Shown: piece after piece, positions 21,785-28,841 of the stretch
Position numbering within the stretch: the first letter of the stretch is position 1
Layout: each line of letters opens with the position of its first letter
Program-made: the position numbers and the translations under genes
Virus record (IMG/VR): IMGVR_UViG_3300035204_002300
Location: 1-48,445 of that record
Strand: one strand, 5' to 3'
Source: a virus
Length of the DNA: 48,445 nucleotides
Notes under the pieces: model-generated
Databases searched by the model: none
What the model was told of the DNA's origin: nothing
The model's input: the letters and a program-made list of their open reading frames with translations, nothing else

Positions 21785-22677
21785 AATTCCCAGACTTTTA
21801 TCTCTCTACCTAATAGATTATAAAACTCGTCCTTCATCTCTCTAAAATATTTTTTCAGATATTTTTCGTCCTCCTTAGCGAGGTAGCCGTATTTCTGGTA
21901 ATTAGAGAAATTTATATAGTTACTTAGCGCCCCCAACCCGGCTGACTGCCTTTGGTACTTGGGCGGCTTCAGCCCAAGCCATTTAAAAAGCTTAAGGTAC
22001 TCCTTCATGGGGTTTAACTTCGTCTCTTCATTTACGAGGACATAAACACTATCTTTACCGAACAGATTAATTAACTCGCTATACATATATGCATAATCAG
22101 TGCCTTGAAGTATAAGATTAGAGTGCTTGCTGTTTTGGGGCAGCCAATGGTGAAGTTGGTGGGGTTTTATGGACTCAGAGAAGGGAAGTCCGACATAATG
22201 ATCCCACACTTGACCATAGTCAAGATCTTGCAGATGCACCCATTGCGAATGAGTTCTTTGCACGGGCTCCCTGACACAAAGAATAAGTTTTACGTCTTTA
22301 AGATGCTCTTTAATTCTTTTTCGAGGCTCTGGGTTCCACATACAATATGACGGGCTCTTTTCTCCAATATATTTAAAAGTAGGTATCACTCTATCTGCGT
22401 CACTATAGACTCTGGGGTTTACTCTGTCTGCATCTTCGTCATAATAAATTCCATCAAAAAATTTTTTATAAAAATCTATGCCTAGGTGATAGTAGGCTGT
22501 ACTAAAAAAATGAATTTCTCCGGAACTATTAGCGGGATCACGGCGAGCAAGCTCAACGCACTCTTTCGGCCACTTTTGATTTATCCATACCTTAGGGTGA
22601 GAATTTAAGACCCGCCCCGCATGGCTAGTTCCACATCTTGGTGCTCCGACTATCAATAGGTTAGGTAATGTATTCAT
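21781..22677 (-). CDS. Sulfotransferase
   Basis: A PAPS-dependent sulfotransferase. The 5'-phosphosulfate loop is LLIVGAPRCGTSHAGRVL (residues 8-25), and the 3'-phosphate site is LILCVREPVQRTHSQW (about 131-146), with the conserved Arg and Ser. The intervening IGEKSPSY is also typical. 298 aa is normal. It overlaps the dehydrogenase and the next glycosyltransferase by four bases each, so sulfate is likely transferred to the same glycan or protein those enzymes build. The APS-kinase-like protein at 486-920 could provide PAPS. Confidence 0.85.
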   Translation of the reverse strand: MNTLPNLLIVGAPRCGTSHAGRVLNSHPKVWINQKWPKECVELARRDPANSSGEIHFFSTAYYHLGIDFYKKFFDGIYYDEDADRVNPRVYSDADRVIPTFKYIGEKSPSYCMWNPEPRKRIKEHLKDVKLILCVREPVQRTHSQWVHLQDLDYGQVWDHYVGLPFSESIKPHQLHHWLPQNSKHSNLILQGTDYAYMYSELINLFGKDSVYVLVNEETKLNPMKEYLKLFKWLGLKPPKYQRQSAGLGALSNYINFSNYQKYGYLAKEDEKYLKKYFREMKDEFYNLLGREIKVWEL

Positions 22678-23648
22678 AATTTGTATTCGTAATTTTCATT
22701 TATCCCTTTATAACTTACCCCTTTAAGTTCATGACTATCCTTGGACCTGAAGAACATCTCAAAGGGCTTGTTCATTCCTCTCTCATTGTCCCTCCATTTA
22801 AGTATCCCGTTATCATCTCTCTCTAAATGTATATCATAATTTATACCCTTTAACAAGTCTAGCCTAGTTACGTATCCCCTCCTGCACATGGGCCCATGAT
22901 ACCTGTGTATTACTTCTGCGTCCAAATAATTTATGCTCTCTTTAACATAGTCGTAGGTATTTGTGACATATTCATTCACGAAAGGCATGATAGACTTACA
23001 ATTTTTACTATAAATATCCCGTGTCCACCACTGAGCCTCTGGGTGGTCCATGAGTCCAGCGGAAGCATAATAAGTTATTAAATCCCCTGCCCCCGTTGGG
23101 TCATAATCAAATAATCCGCCTTGAATGAAGAACTCTCTATTGGCTGCCCACGCTAAGCCAACGTGATACTTCTTAAAGTCGTGCCGATTTTGTTTATCGT
23201 TTACAAATCCATATCCCATGGTGGTAAATGACCTGCACTCTTCCTTGTCGAACACTCCGCTATCCATCTTACTCTCTTTTAAAAAGCGAAATTTACTACC
23301 TATCTGCAAGAGCTTACATTTTTCAAGTAGATCGCTTACCTTATCTGCCCAGTCATCATCTTGAATAAATATATCTGAGTCTAACCAAGCGATCTTTTGT
23401 ACATTAGGAGGCAATCTCTTGACTAAGAAATTTAACAAAGCCTCCTTGTGCCAAAGCACAGTGTCTGTCCTGAGTCTTAAGTATGTATCATCGCCTAATA
23501 GAAATTCATCATTGTAGAATGCGAGTTCGATCGTATATAATTTAACCCCCTGCCTTCTCAGGTTATCGCTAAACTCTTTGTGACGTTTAATTGCGTGGGT
23601 ATTTTTTGCATAAGAAAAAAAGCAAGTAATCGCCGCTAGGTCATTCAT
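22674..23648 (-). CDS. GT-A-like glycosyltransferase (DSD motif)
   Basis: The N-terminus reads LAAITCFFSYAKNTHAIKRH, and the metal site is IAWLDSDIFIQDDDWADK. Downstream are WAANREFFIQGGLFDYD, a loop with GAGDLITYYAS, and VIHRYHGPMCRRGY, which resembles the HxH-G-x acceptor loop of several GT families. 324 aa from the chosen ATG (23648, inside the upstream 3' end); two Met codons slightly upstream are alternatives. Donor and acceptor unknown. Confidence 0.65.
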   Translation of the reverse strand: MNDLAAITCFFSYAKNTHAIKRHKEFSDNLRRQGVKLYTIELAFYNDEFLLGDDTYLRLRTDTVLWHKEALLNFLVKRLPPNVQKIAWLDSDIFIQDDDWADKVSDLLEKCKLLQIGSKFRFLKESKMDSGVFDKEECRSFTTMGYGFVNDKQNRHDFKKYHVGLAWAANREFFIQGGLFDYDPTGAGDLITYYASAGLMDHPEAQWWTRDIYSKNCKSIMPFVNEYVTNTYDYVKESINYLDAEVIHRYHGPMCRRGYVTRLDLLKGINYDIHLERDDNGILKWRDNERGMNKPFEMFFRSKDSHELKGVSYKGINENYEYKL

Positions 23649-23874
23649 TATCATCAAAGCTAATGTCTAAGTCGTCATCTCCATCCTCTTCGCTCTTGTT
23701 ACACACCTGATCAAACGACATACATATCATATCAGCGCTTTCGTCCGAAAGCAAATTCAAATGCATGTCTATCTTTTGTTCTTGCTCATTATTTTTGAGA
23801 ATACAAATAACATACTCAATTCCCTCCTCGTCGAGCTTATCTTTTAGGTCATAAACAAAGTCTAATGAAGCCAT
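23641..23874 (-). CDS. Hypothetical acidic protein, 77 aa
   Basis: Starts MASLDFVYDLKDKLDEEGIE and ends in a run of acidic residues (SEEDGDDDLDISFDDNE). The middle forms a beta-alpha pattern (YVICILKNNEQEQKIDMHLN). A TATAAT sequence ends four bases before the ATG and no Shine-Dalgarno sequence is seen. Function unknown. Confidence 0.6.
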   Translation of the reverse strand: MASLDFVYDLKDKLDEEGIEYVICILKNNEQEQKIDMHLNLLSDESADMICMSFDQVCNKSEEDGDDDLDISFDDNE

Positions 23875-23892
23875 ATATATTATACTTAATTC

Positions 23893-24555
23893 TTATATGA
23901 TTTTATGCGGTAACTTGTAGAATACATGAGGGGTAGCTTTGATGTGAACAGATCCATAAATAGTAGAAGTTTTTCCCAGTAAATCTAAAATAATAGGCAA
24001 CGAACTACTACCTAAATATCTTTCTTCTGCATGATATGCTTTATAAACATTTTTCTCAAAAGTCTCAGAGACATCTAAAGTTACTACATCAGAAGGCATC
24101 GTTGGCCTCCACTTCTTGAGCGAAAAAACTCGTTTACGTCTAACTGGTATAGTAACTTTCTTCGGTATTTCCGTATCGGGAAATTCTATGAGCCTTAGCT
24201 TCATGTTTCTGTCATAGTCTAAATCATCATGTAGTCCAGCAAAATATTCAGACATGTAAACGTCTATGTTGGGATTATGAGGTTGAAATCCGAAATTATA
24301 ATATTCTCCTTCAATACCAAAATCGCACGGGTCGAATTGCCAGTGCTCTTCGTTCCAAGGATTGTTACCTGCATTTACCAAGGTCACTCCCTCGCAAAAC
24401 TCTTGGTGTTCAAGGAGTCTTTTAACTCTCGGGTACATATAGTAATTCTCTGTTACAACAAAATGTACTTTTTCTCCGTGCGTTTTGTGATACCAAGACG
24501 CCACGGGCCACAATAGGAAAAAGTCACCTATCTTACTTACGCTAGTAAAAATCAT
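23893..24555 (-). CDS. GT-B/GT9-like N-terminal domain protein
   Basis: Starts with MIFTSVSKIGDFFLLWPVAS, the first strand and glycine loop of heptosyltransferase-type enzymes (xxxGDxxLxxP), then GEKVHFVVTENYYMY and an aromatic-rich middle. At 220 aa, about two thirds of a GT9 enzyme, it keeps a second-domain strand (VVTLDVSETFEKN) but lacks the Gly-rich nucleotide-sugar block. It may be a reduced enzyme or a partner of another transferase. The glycosyltransferase call rests on the N-terminus. Confidence 0.5.
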   Translation of the reverse strand: MIFTSVSKIGDFFLLWPVASWYHKTHGEKVHFVVTENYYMYPRVKRLLEHQEFCEGVTLVNAGNNPWNEEHWQFDPCDFGIEGEYYNFGFQPHNPNIDVYMSEYFAGLHDDLDYDRNMKLRLIEFPDTEIPKKVTIPVRRKRVFSLKKWRPTMPSDVVTLDVSETFEKNVYKAYHAEERYLGSSSLPIILDLLGKTSTIYGSVHIKATPHVFYKLPHKII

Positions 24556-24570
24556 TATTAAATAAATAAG

Positions 24571-24900
24571 TTAGTCACACAAATAGGAAATTACCTCATC
24601 GACACCTATTAGTGAAAAGATTTCATCATTAAGGTCGTCTATCATTTGGTCTTGAGTAAAGCCCTCTGCCTCTGCCCAAGCATATTTTTTTACATTTATG
24701 GTAAAGGCTCCCACGATTTTCTCGATATCGTTAGTCTTGTCGTCTCGAATATTTATAACGCCTACCGCTACCACTTTTTGGGCGTCCTTAGAAGAGGCGA
24801 GGTATCCCTCTTCCCCCACGGGTTTGAAATTAATGTCACAATCTTGTTGATTGACCTGCGCCGTTAGTTCTTCGACAATTTCCTCTACCAAGTGGTGCAT
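24571..24900 (-). CDS. Hypothetical acidic protein, 109 aa
   Basis: An acidic alpha/beta protein (MHHLVEEIVEELTAQVNQQD; VVAVGVINIRDDKTNDIEKI; a C-terminal LNDEIFSLIGVDEVISYLCD). No motif recognised. The gene is preceded by TATTTATTTATATG, a run similar to that ahead of the next gene downstream, and by a terminator that ends the upstream transcript of the 25004-25216 gene. Confidence 0.6.
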   Translation of the reverse strand: MHHLVEEIVEELTAQVNQQDCDINFKPVGEEGYLASSKDAQKVVAVGVINIRDDKTNDIEKIVGAFTINVKKYAWAEAEGFTQDQMIDDLNDEIFSLIGVDEVISYLCD

Positions 24901-24919
24901 ATAAATAAATACACCGTAA

Positions 24920-24965
24920 AAACAAAAAGGCCCCGCTATGCCAAAGGAAGAAAAACATAACGGGG
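24920..24965 (-). terminator. Intrinsic terminator (minus strand)
   Basis: Minus-strand RNA forms a stem of CCCCG-UAUG with CAUA-CGGGG (bulged A and C), then UUUUUGUUUUU. It lies between the stop of the 25004-25216 gene and the start of the 24571-24900 gene and should end the short transcript from the promoter at 25227-25255. Confidence 0.65.
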
Positions 24966-25003
24966 GTGAGATGAAGATTAATTAAATATTTTTAATAAAT
25001 AAA

Positions 25004-25216
25004 TTAATTATCTTCGTTAAGATTTTTGATGACTAATGGTGGAGACGTCCGTTCAGTGGCCGCATCGATTTGGGTCTGCACGGTTTGGTTCATACTATAT
25101 ACTACATAACCAGTCAAGCAAAAGTTAATTGCGAGCAAAAGCATTGCAATCCGCGCGTAGGCGGTCTTAACTGTTGTGAGGTGGTTACTGTTATTATTAA
25201 CTTGTTCTGTATTCAT
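25004..25216 (-). CDS. Single-pass membrane protein, 70 aa
   Basis: The correct start is the ATG at 25216 (MNTEQVNNNSNHLTTVKTAY). A longer frame begins inside the -35 box of the promoter and is excluded. One transmembrane helix (about 22-42, ARIAMLLLAINFCLTGYVVY) follows a polar N-terminus, and the C-terminus is polar. It is transcribed alone from a near-consensus promoter to a terminator, which suggests an early or constitutively expressed gene. Function unknown. Confidence 0.65.
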   Translation of the reverse strand: MNTEQVNNNSNHLTTVKTAYARIAMLLLAINFCLTGYVVYSMNQTVQTQIDAATERTSPPLVIKNLNEDN

Positions 25217-25226
25217 TGTTAAGTAA

Positions 25227-25255
25227 AGTATATATCCTTCCCAAAAATATGTCAA
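25227..25255 (-). promoter_or_regulatory. Near-consensus sigma70 promoter
   Basis: Minus strand TTGACA (25250-25255, perfect), 17 bp, TATACT (25227-25232). The -10 ends ten bases before the ATG at 25216, so the leader is at most a few bases. This is the strongest promoter I see in the window by sequence. Confidence 0.8.
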
Positions 25256-25297
25256 CATTTTTTTTTAGTCCACTGCCTATTGTGTATAAAATATAGT

Positions 25298-25858
25298 ATG
25301 GAGCATTTTCACAAGAATATCCACGGGTGGTTTAACTATCAAAATTTATATAAAAGAGTAGTCGACGAGTACCCATCTGGATCTCACTTCGTAGAAGTCG
25401 GAACTTGGCTCGGCAAGAGCGCGGCTTTCATGGCTGTGGAAATAATAAACTCTAAAAAATATATAAAATTTGATTGTGTCGACAACTGGGAGCCTTATCC
25501 GTTACTGATCGAATCTCAAGACCGTTCAAATTTCTTTCCTTTTGAGACTATGTATGAAAAATTTCTAGATAATATAAAGCCCGTGAGTAATACAATTACT
25601 CCCGTAAAGTTGAGCTCTGTGGACGCGTCTAAAAACTACGAAGATAAAAGTCTAGATTTTATATTTATAGACGCCGACCATTCATATAGAGCTGTAAAGA
25701 GAGACATAGTCGCTTGGTATCCCAAATTAAAAGAAAACGGTATGATAGCTGGTCATGACTTCCCCCATAGGGGGGTAAAAAAGGCCGTAAAAGAATTCTT
25801 TGGCAGAAAAGTTCATGCCATTAGGCGAGAAGGTTGCTGGGTTGTTACTCCCAACTAA
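25298..25858 (+). CDS. Class I SAM-dependent methyltransferase (Methyltransf_24-like)
   Basis: The start is taken at ATG 25298 (MEHFHKNIHGWFNYQNLYKR). The core shows SHFVEVGTWLGKSAAFMA (motif I), FDCVDNWEPYP (acidic loop), SLDFIFIDADHSYRAVKRD and LKENGMIAGHDFPHRGVKKA, the family's IDADHSY and GGxIxGHD blocks. It is a compact single-domain enzyme of 186 aa. It is a lone plus-strand gene converging on the gene at 25855-26268 (four-base overlap). A TAAAAT box ends five bases before the ATG. A glycan or small-molecule substrate is likely. Confidence 0.8.
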   Translation: MEHFHKNIHGWFNYQNLYKRVVDEYPSGSHFVEVGTWLGKSAAFMAVEIINSKKYIKFDCVDNWEPYPLLIESQDRSNFFPFETMYEKFLDNIKPVSNTITPVKLSSVDASKNYEDKSLDFIFIDADHSYRAVKRDIVAWYPKLKENGMIAGHDFPHRGVKKAVKEFFGRKVHAIRREGCWVVTPN

Positions 25859-26268
25859 AACTCAGAAAAAAGGCCACCGTTCATAAACATCCTTACCTTT
25901 TCTATTGCTAACGCATTTTTAAGTAAAACCTGTTCGCTCTCCTCCATGTTCACTAAGTCGAGATATGCTTCCTCTGTCTTTTTCACTCGCTTGTTTCTTG
26001 TGCAACCACACCCTTGTCCAATTTTCTCATATAGTCCACAAAAAACTTTAATTAAGGGCATCTCGTCATTGTTGTGCACTTGAGTTACAACTGCCGTCTG
26101 ATATAAATCTACCATATCAAGGAAGTCCCTAGAGTTTATCTCTAGCTGCTGCAATGGAACATTAAGGTTCTGATCAGTCATAGGCTCGCCTATCATGCCT
26201 TCCATTATTCCCATTGGGACCCCTTCTCCAGAAGAAGGTACGTTGGGGTTAAGAGATGATTCTTCCAT
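25855..26268 (-). CDS. Hypothetical protein, 137 aa, with Cys/basic cluster
   Basis: The N-terminal 35 residues are disordered and Met/Pro/Gly-rich (PSSGEGVPMGIMEGMIGEPM). A helical middle follows (LEINSRDFLDMVDLYQTAVV), then the cluster GQGCGCTRNKRVKK and a C-terminal helix. I recognise no family; the organisation resembles small phage structural or assembly proteins. A TATAAT box ends five bases before the ATG (26268). Confidence 0.55.
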   Translation of the reverse strand: MEESSLNPNVPSSGEGVPMGIMEGMIGEPMTDQNLNVPLQQLEINSRDFLDMVDLYQTAVVTQVHNNDEMPLIKVFCGLYEKIGQGCGCTRNKRVKKTEEAYLDLVNMEESEQVLLKNALAIEKVRMFMNGGLFSEF

Positions 26269-26292
26269 ACTATATTATATACCCTTCATATT

Positions 26293-28245
26293 CTATACGC
26301 GAATTTTTCTTTTTCTTTTTCTTTTTAATTTCTTCCTCTTTGCATCTTTTTTTAACTTAAAGCAAATTTTATCAAGACCATTATGGGTGTAGCAGGATAC
26401 TCTTTGTGCGTTTACATGACTTAAGAACGCTATTTCGAAGTACCCTCTATGGCTTCCCGCCCCCTCCATTTTATGTATATCCTCCATGTCTGAAACATAT
26501 GGTATCACTCTATGTACGTGCGGGTTTCCCTCTACTATGCCGAAGTATTGGGGTGATGTGGCGACATATAAATTGTAGTCAGGATACTGTTCTTTTAGAC
26601 TGGGGAAGATACTCGTACCCATATAGACGTCTCCCGCACTTTCGGGGATAACATATAAAATTCTCTTTCCTCTGTCGTCTTTGTCTAGGAAGTCTTCTAG
26701 GCTTTTCTTCTGTGAGACTTCCTTCTTTGCTACCCCACGAAAGTACTCGACTATGCTCTCCCTGTCTGTCCCCTTATCTATTTCAGACATCCAGTATTTA
26801 AATCCTTGGTCGTTTTCGTCCACTTTCATGTCCAAAATTTTATCGTACAGATGCATCACCCACTCTTTATCTGGAAGTCCTCCGTTTATATCAGCGTCTG
26901 GGTTTTGTTGGGAGGAAACCTCGTATATACTTTTATCTAAATCTGGACGAGAATCTATGAACTCCTCAAACATTTTTCCTACCTGTTTAATAGAAAAATT
27001 GTCTATCACCCACTGTCTTGCTTCTTTACCTTTTAGAAGCCTCTCATCTAGGGGCATTTTATACACCTGCTCCAGCTTCTCTGCTATCGATTCTGGCTTA
27101 GTCGATGCTTTGATGAATTCAGTATTGTGCTCCCTGTACTCTGACCAGTCCAGAGGCAGGGAATGAGCACCCTCTTCGCACATCTCTTCTCCGCAAGAAT
27201 AATTCGTAACAAGAGTGATGAGCTCGGTTAACTTCGCTTCCTGTATGGGTACTTCCTGTCCTCCTGAAGTAAATGGGTGACAGTAAACATCCATTAAGTT
27301 ATAAATCTCATTAAGTTGAGCCTCCGTAGCACCTTGATGTATGTTTGTCGTATTCAGAGCCTTCTTCTCTCCGCAACTGGGACATTGTAGTCCCTGCCCT
27401 TGATACTGTGCCACAAAATATTCGTTGCAGGATTTGCAGGTATATGTACATAAAATCTCATTTTTATCTATCTTGAATTCATCCGCTAATTTATGTATGC
27501 CCCAGCCTTCGTCAAAGTGAGTATGCAACAGAAGAAAACTTTTGACCTCTGGGTTTTTCTCTTTAAAAGCTTTGTATCCCTCAAGCAAATTGGGAACAGA
27601 CTTCCTTAGTTGATTACGAAAAACATAACCAATTACAAATGCTGATGACGGGATACTAAATCTCTTTCTAATCTGGAGTCTATCATTATCCTTTAGGCGA
27701 TAAAATAAAGAGTCATCAAGTGGTCCATGCACCGTCTTCACATGTCTATGGCCTATCTCATTGAGAGACTTTGATGCGAAGTTACTCCAAACCCAAAAAT
27801 TATCGACCTTCTCGCAGGCTTTCACTGCCGCTGGGAGAATCGGAAGAGAATCTAGCGTGGTCCAAATGGCTGAGTTATTTTTAGGAAACCATTTCTTGTT
27901 TATGACGTAGTCTACTCCCCATATATCTTGGACGGCTAGATATACGTCGGGCTTTTCTTCGCGCATGGCCTTGTCTATATTTTGTGCTCCGTAACTAGCA
28001 AGCTGCGCTAGTTTAGGGTCCCTTTGGAATTCTTGTATTGCCTTGGGGTCTTGGGGTAAAGCTCCAATGCATTTCCAAGGCAGTCTCTTGTAAGAAGGGT
28101 GGTTGTCCGTAAGGCCACAACAAAAATGCACGATATCGTACTTTCCGGTATTATGAAGATGCGTTAAGATTAACCTTGCAACTCTTCCGAACCCGGTTTT
28201 GAGTAAAGAGAAATCGCTATGATAAAATACTTTTTTCTTTTTCAT
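26293..28245 (-). CDS. Multidomain GT4 glycosyltransferase with zinc ribbon, DUF4214-like and GT-B-like parts
   Basis: A GT4 (GT-B fold) enzyme occupies about 1-430: YHSDFSLLKTGFGRVARLI at the N-terminus, FVIGYVFRNQLRKSVPNLLE, and the donor site YCHPFTSGGQEVPIQEAKL with the ExxxxxxxE pair. Inside it is an inserted zinc ribbon with C270xxC273 and C288xxC291. Residues about 460-512 (HLYDKILDMKVDENDQGFKY; WMSEIDKGTDRESIVEYFRG) resemble DUF4214, a domain linked to extracellular or surface proteins. Residues about 528-585 (RILYVIPESAGDVYMGTSIF) start like a heptosyltransferase, but only its N-terminal part is present. A very basic tail ends the chain. The ATG at 28245 overlaps the upstream stop (TAATG). 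Confidence 0.7.
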   Translation of the reverse strand: MKKKKVFYHSDFSLLKTGFGRVARLILTHLHNTGKYDIVHFCCGLTDNHPSYKRLPWKCIGALPQDPKAIQEFQRDPKLAQLASYGAQNIDKAMREEKPDVYLAVQDIWGVDYVINKKWFPKNNSAIWTTLDSLPILPAAVKACEKVDNFWVWSNFASKSLNEIGHRHVKTVHGPLDDSLFYRLKDNDRLQIRKRFSIPSSAFVIGYVFRNQLRKSVPNLLEGYKAFKEKNPEVKSFLLLHTHFDEGWGIHKLADEFKIDKNEILCTYTCKSCNEYFVAQYQGQGLQCPSCGEKKALNTTNIHQGATEAQLNEIYNLMDVYCHPFTSGGQEVPIQEAKLTELITLVTNYSCGEEMCEEGAHSLPLDWSEYREHNTEFIKASTKPESIAEKLEQVYKMPLDERLLKGKEARQWVIDNFSIKQVGKMFEEFIDSRPDLDKSIYEVSSQQNPDADINGGLPDKEWVMHLYDKILDMKVDENDQGFKYWMSEIDKGTDRESIVEYFRGVAKKEVSQKKSLEDFLDKDDRGKRILYVIPESAGDVYMGTSIFPSLKEQYPDYNLYVATSPQYFGIVEGNPHVHRVIPYVSDMEDIHKMEGAGSHRGYFEIAFLSHVNAQRVSCYTHNGLDKICFKLKKDAKRKKLKRKRKRKIRV

Positions 28246-28805
28246 TACCACAAATCGTCTTCTGCGTCTGGGGAGAGCTCAGACGTTGTCGCTTCTTCGG
28301 CTTTTTTGCGCTTGGCTCTCGCCGCCTCCTTAAACTTCTCCTTCTGTTTCTTCTTAAATTCTTCCTGATCTCTGTCGAAGCACTTACGTAGTGCATAAAT
28401 CAAAAACTCTTTTAAGTAACGGGCCTCTGGAAAAGTAAAACCTATAGCAAAAGACACCTTGTTCGTCGAATCCGCCTTGTCTTGACGATAAATAGATAAA
28501 GAAAATCCTTTCTTTCCTCCTGCCTCATATGTGGAGAACTTAAGTTGAAGTTGTTGGTTATCGCTATTGTGAAAATTACTCCACTCCCTGCTGGTTTCTA
28601 TTGTGTCTATAATCCCTCCAATTTCCGTAGGATTGAGTTTGGCTATCACCCTTTTCTGAGGATTGTCTTTGTTCTTGGCAAACGGACTTTTGCCCGGGGG
28701 TGCCGCCTGTTTTATTAAAGATACCATGACGTTCCCGTCAAAATTAGACCAGAAGGAACACGCCGTGCCCGTGACCTTAGCATTTGGTTTGTAAAACTGT
28801 ATCAT
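28245..28805 (-). CDS. Possible single-stranded DNA-binding protein
   Basis: The 186-aa protein has a beta-rich N-terminal two thirds (QFYKPNAKVTGTACSFWSNF; GNVMVSLIKQAAPPGKSPF; QLKFSTYEAGGKKGFSLSIY), a basic coiled region (QKEKFKEAARAKRKKAEEA), and an acidic tail ending in a hydrophobic residue (DAEDDLW), the layout by which SSB proteins recruit partners. It directly follows the polymerase core in transcription order and has its own promoter. The family is not recognised with certainty; a whirly- or PC4-like fold is possible. Confidence 0.45.
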   Translation of the reverse strand: MIQFYKPNAKVTGTACSFWSNFDGNVMVSLIKQAAPPGKSPFAKNKDNPQKRVIAKLNPTEIGGIIDTIETSREWSNFHNSDNQQLQLKFSTYEAGGKKGFSLSIYRQDKADSTNKVSFAIGFTFPEARYLKEFLIYALRKCFDRDQEEFKKKQKEKFKEAARAKRKKAEEATTSELSPDAEDDLW

Positions 28806-28812
28806 GTTACCT

Positions 28813-28841
28813 ATATTACTTTATATCCTTTATAATGTCAA
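28813..28841 (-). promoter_or_regulatory. Sigma70 promoter for the SSB-like gene
   Basis: Minus strand TTGACA (28836-28841, perfect), 17 bp, TAATAT (28813-28818). The -35 overlaps the stop codon of the polymerase-core gene. The -10 ends seven bases before the ATG at 28805, predicting a transcript that starts at or next to the start codon. Confidence 0.75.

Noticed and set aside
24940-24984. 15-codon plus-strand frame (MPKEEKHNGGEMKIN)
   Set aside because: It coincides with the intrinsic terminator hairpin and has no ribosome binding site.
25217-25258. Longer N-terminus for the small membrane protein at 25004-25216
   Set aside because: The extra codons lie inside the -35/-10 promoter region (TTGACA, TATACT), so the ATG at 25216 is the start.
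26681-27166. 161-aa plus-strand frame
   Set aside because: Antisense to the GT4 fusion protein; composition is Ser/Leu-rich shadow sequence with no motif.
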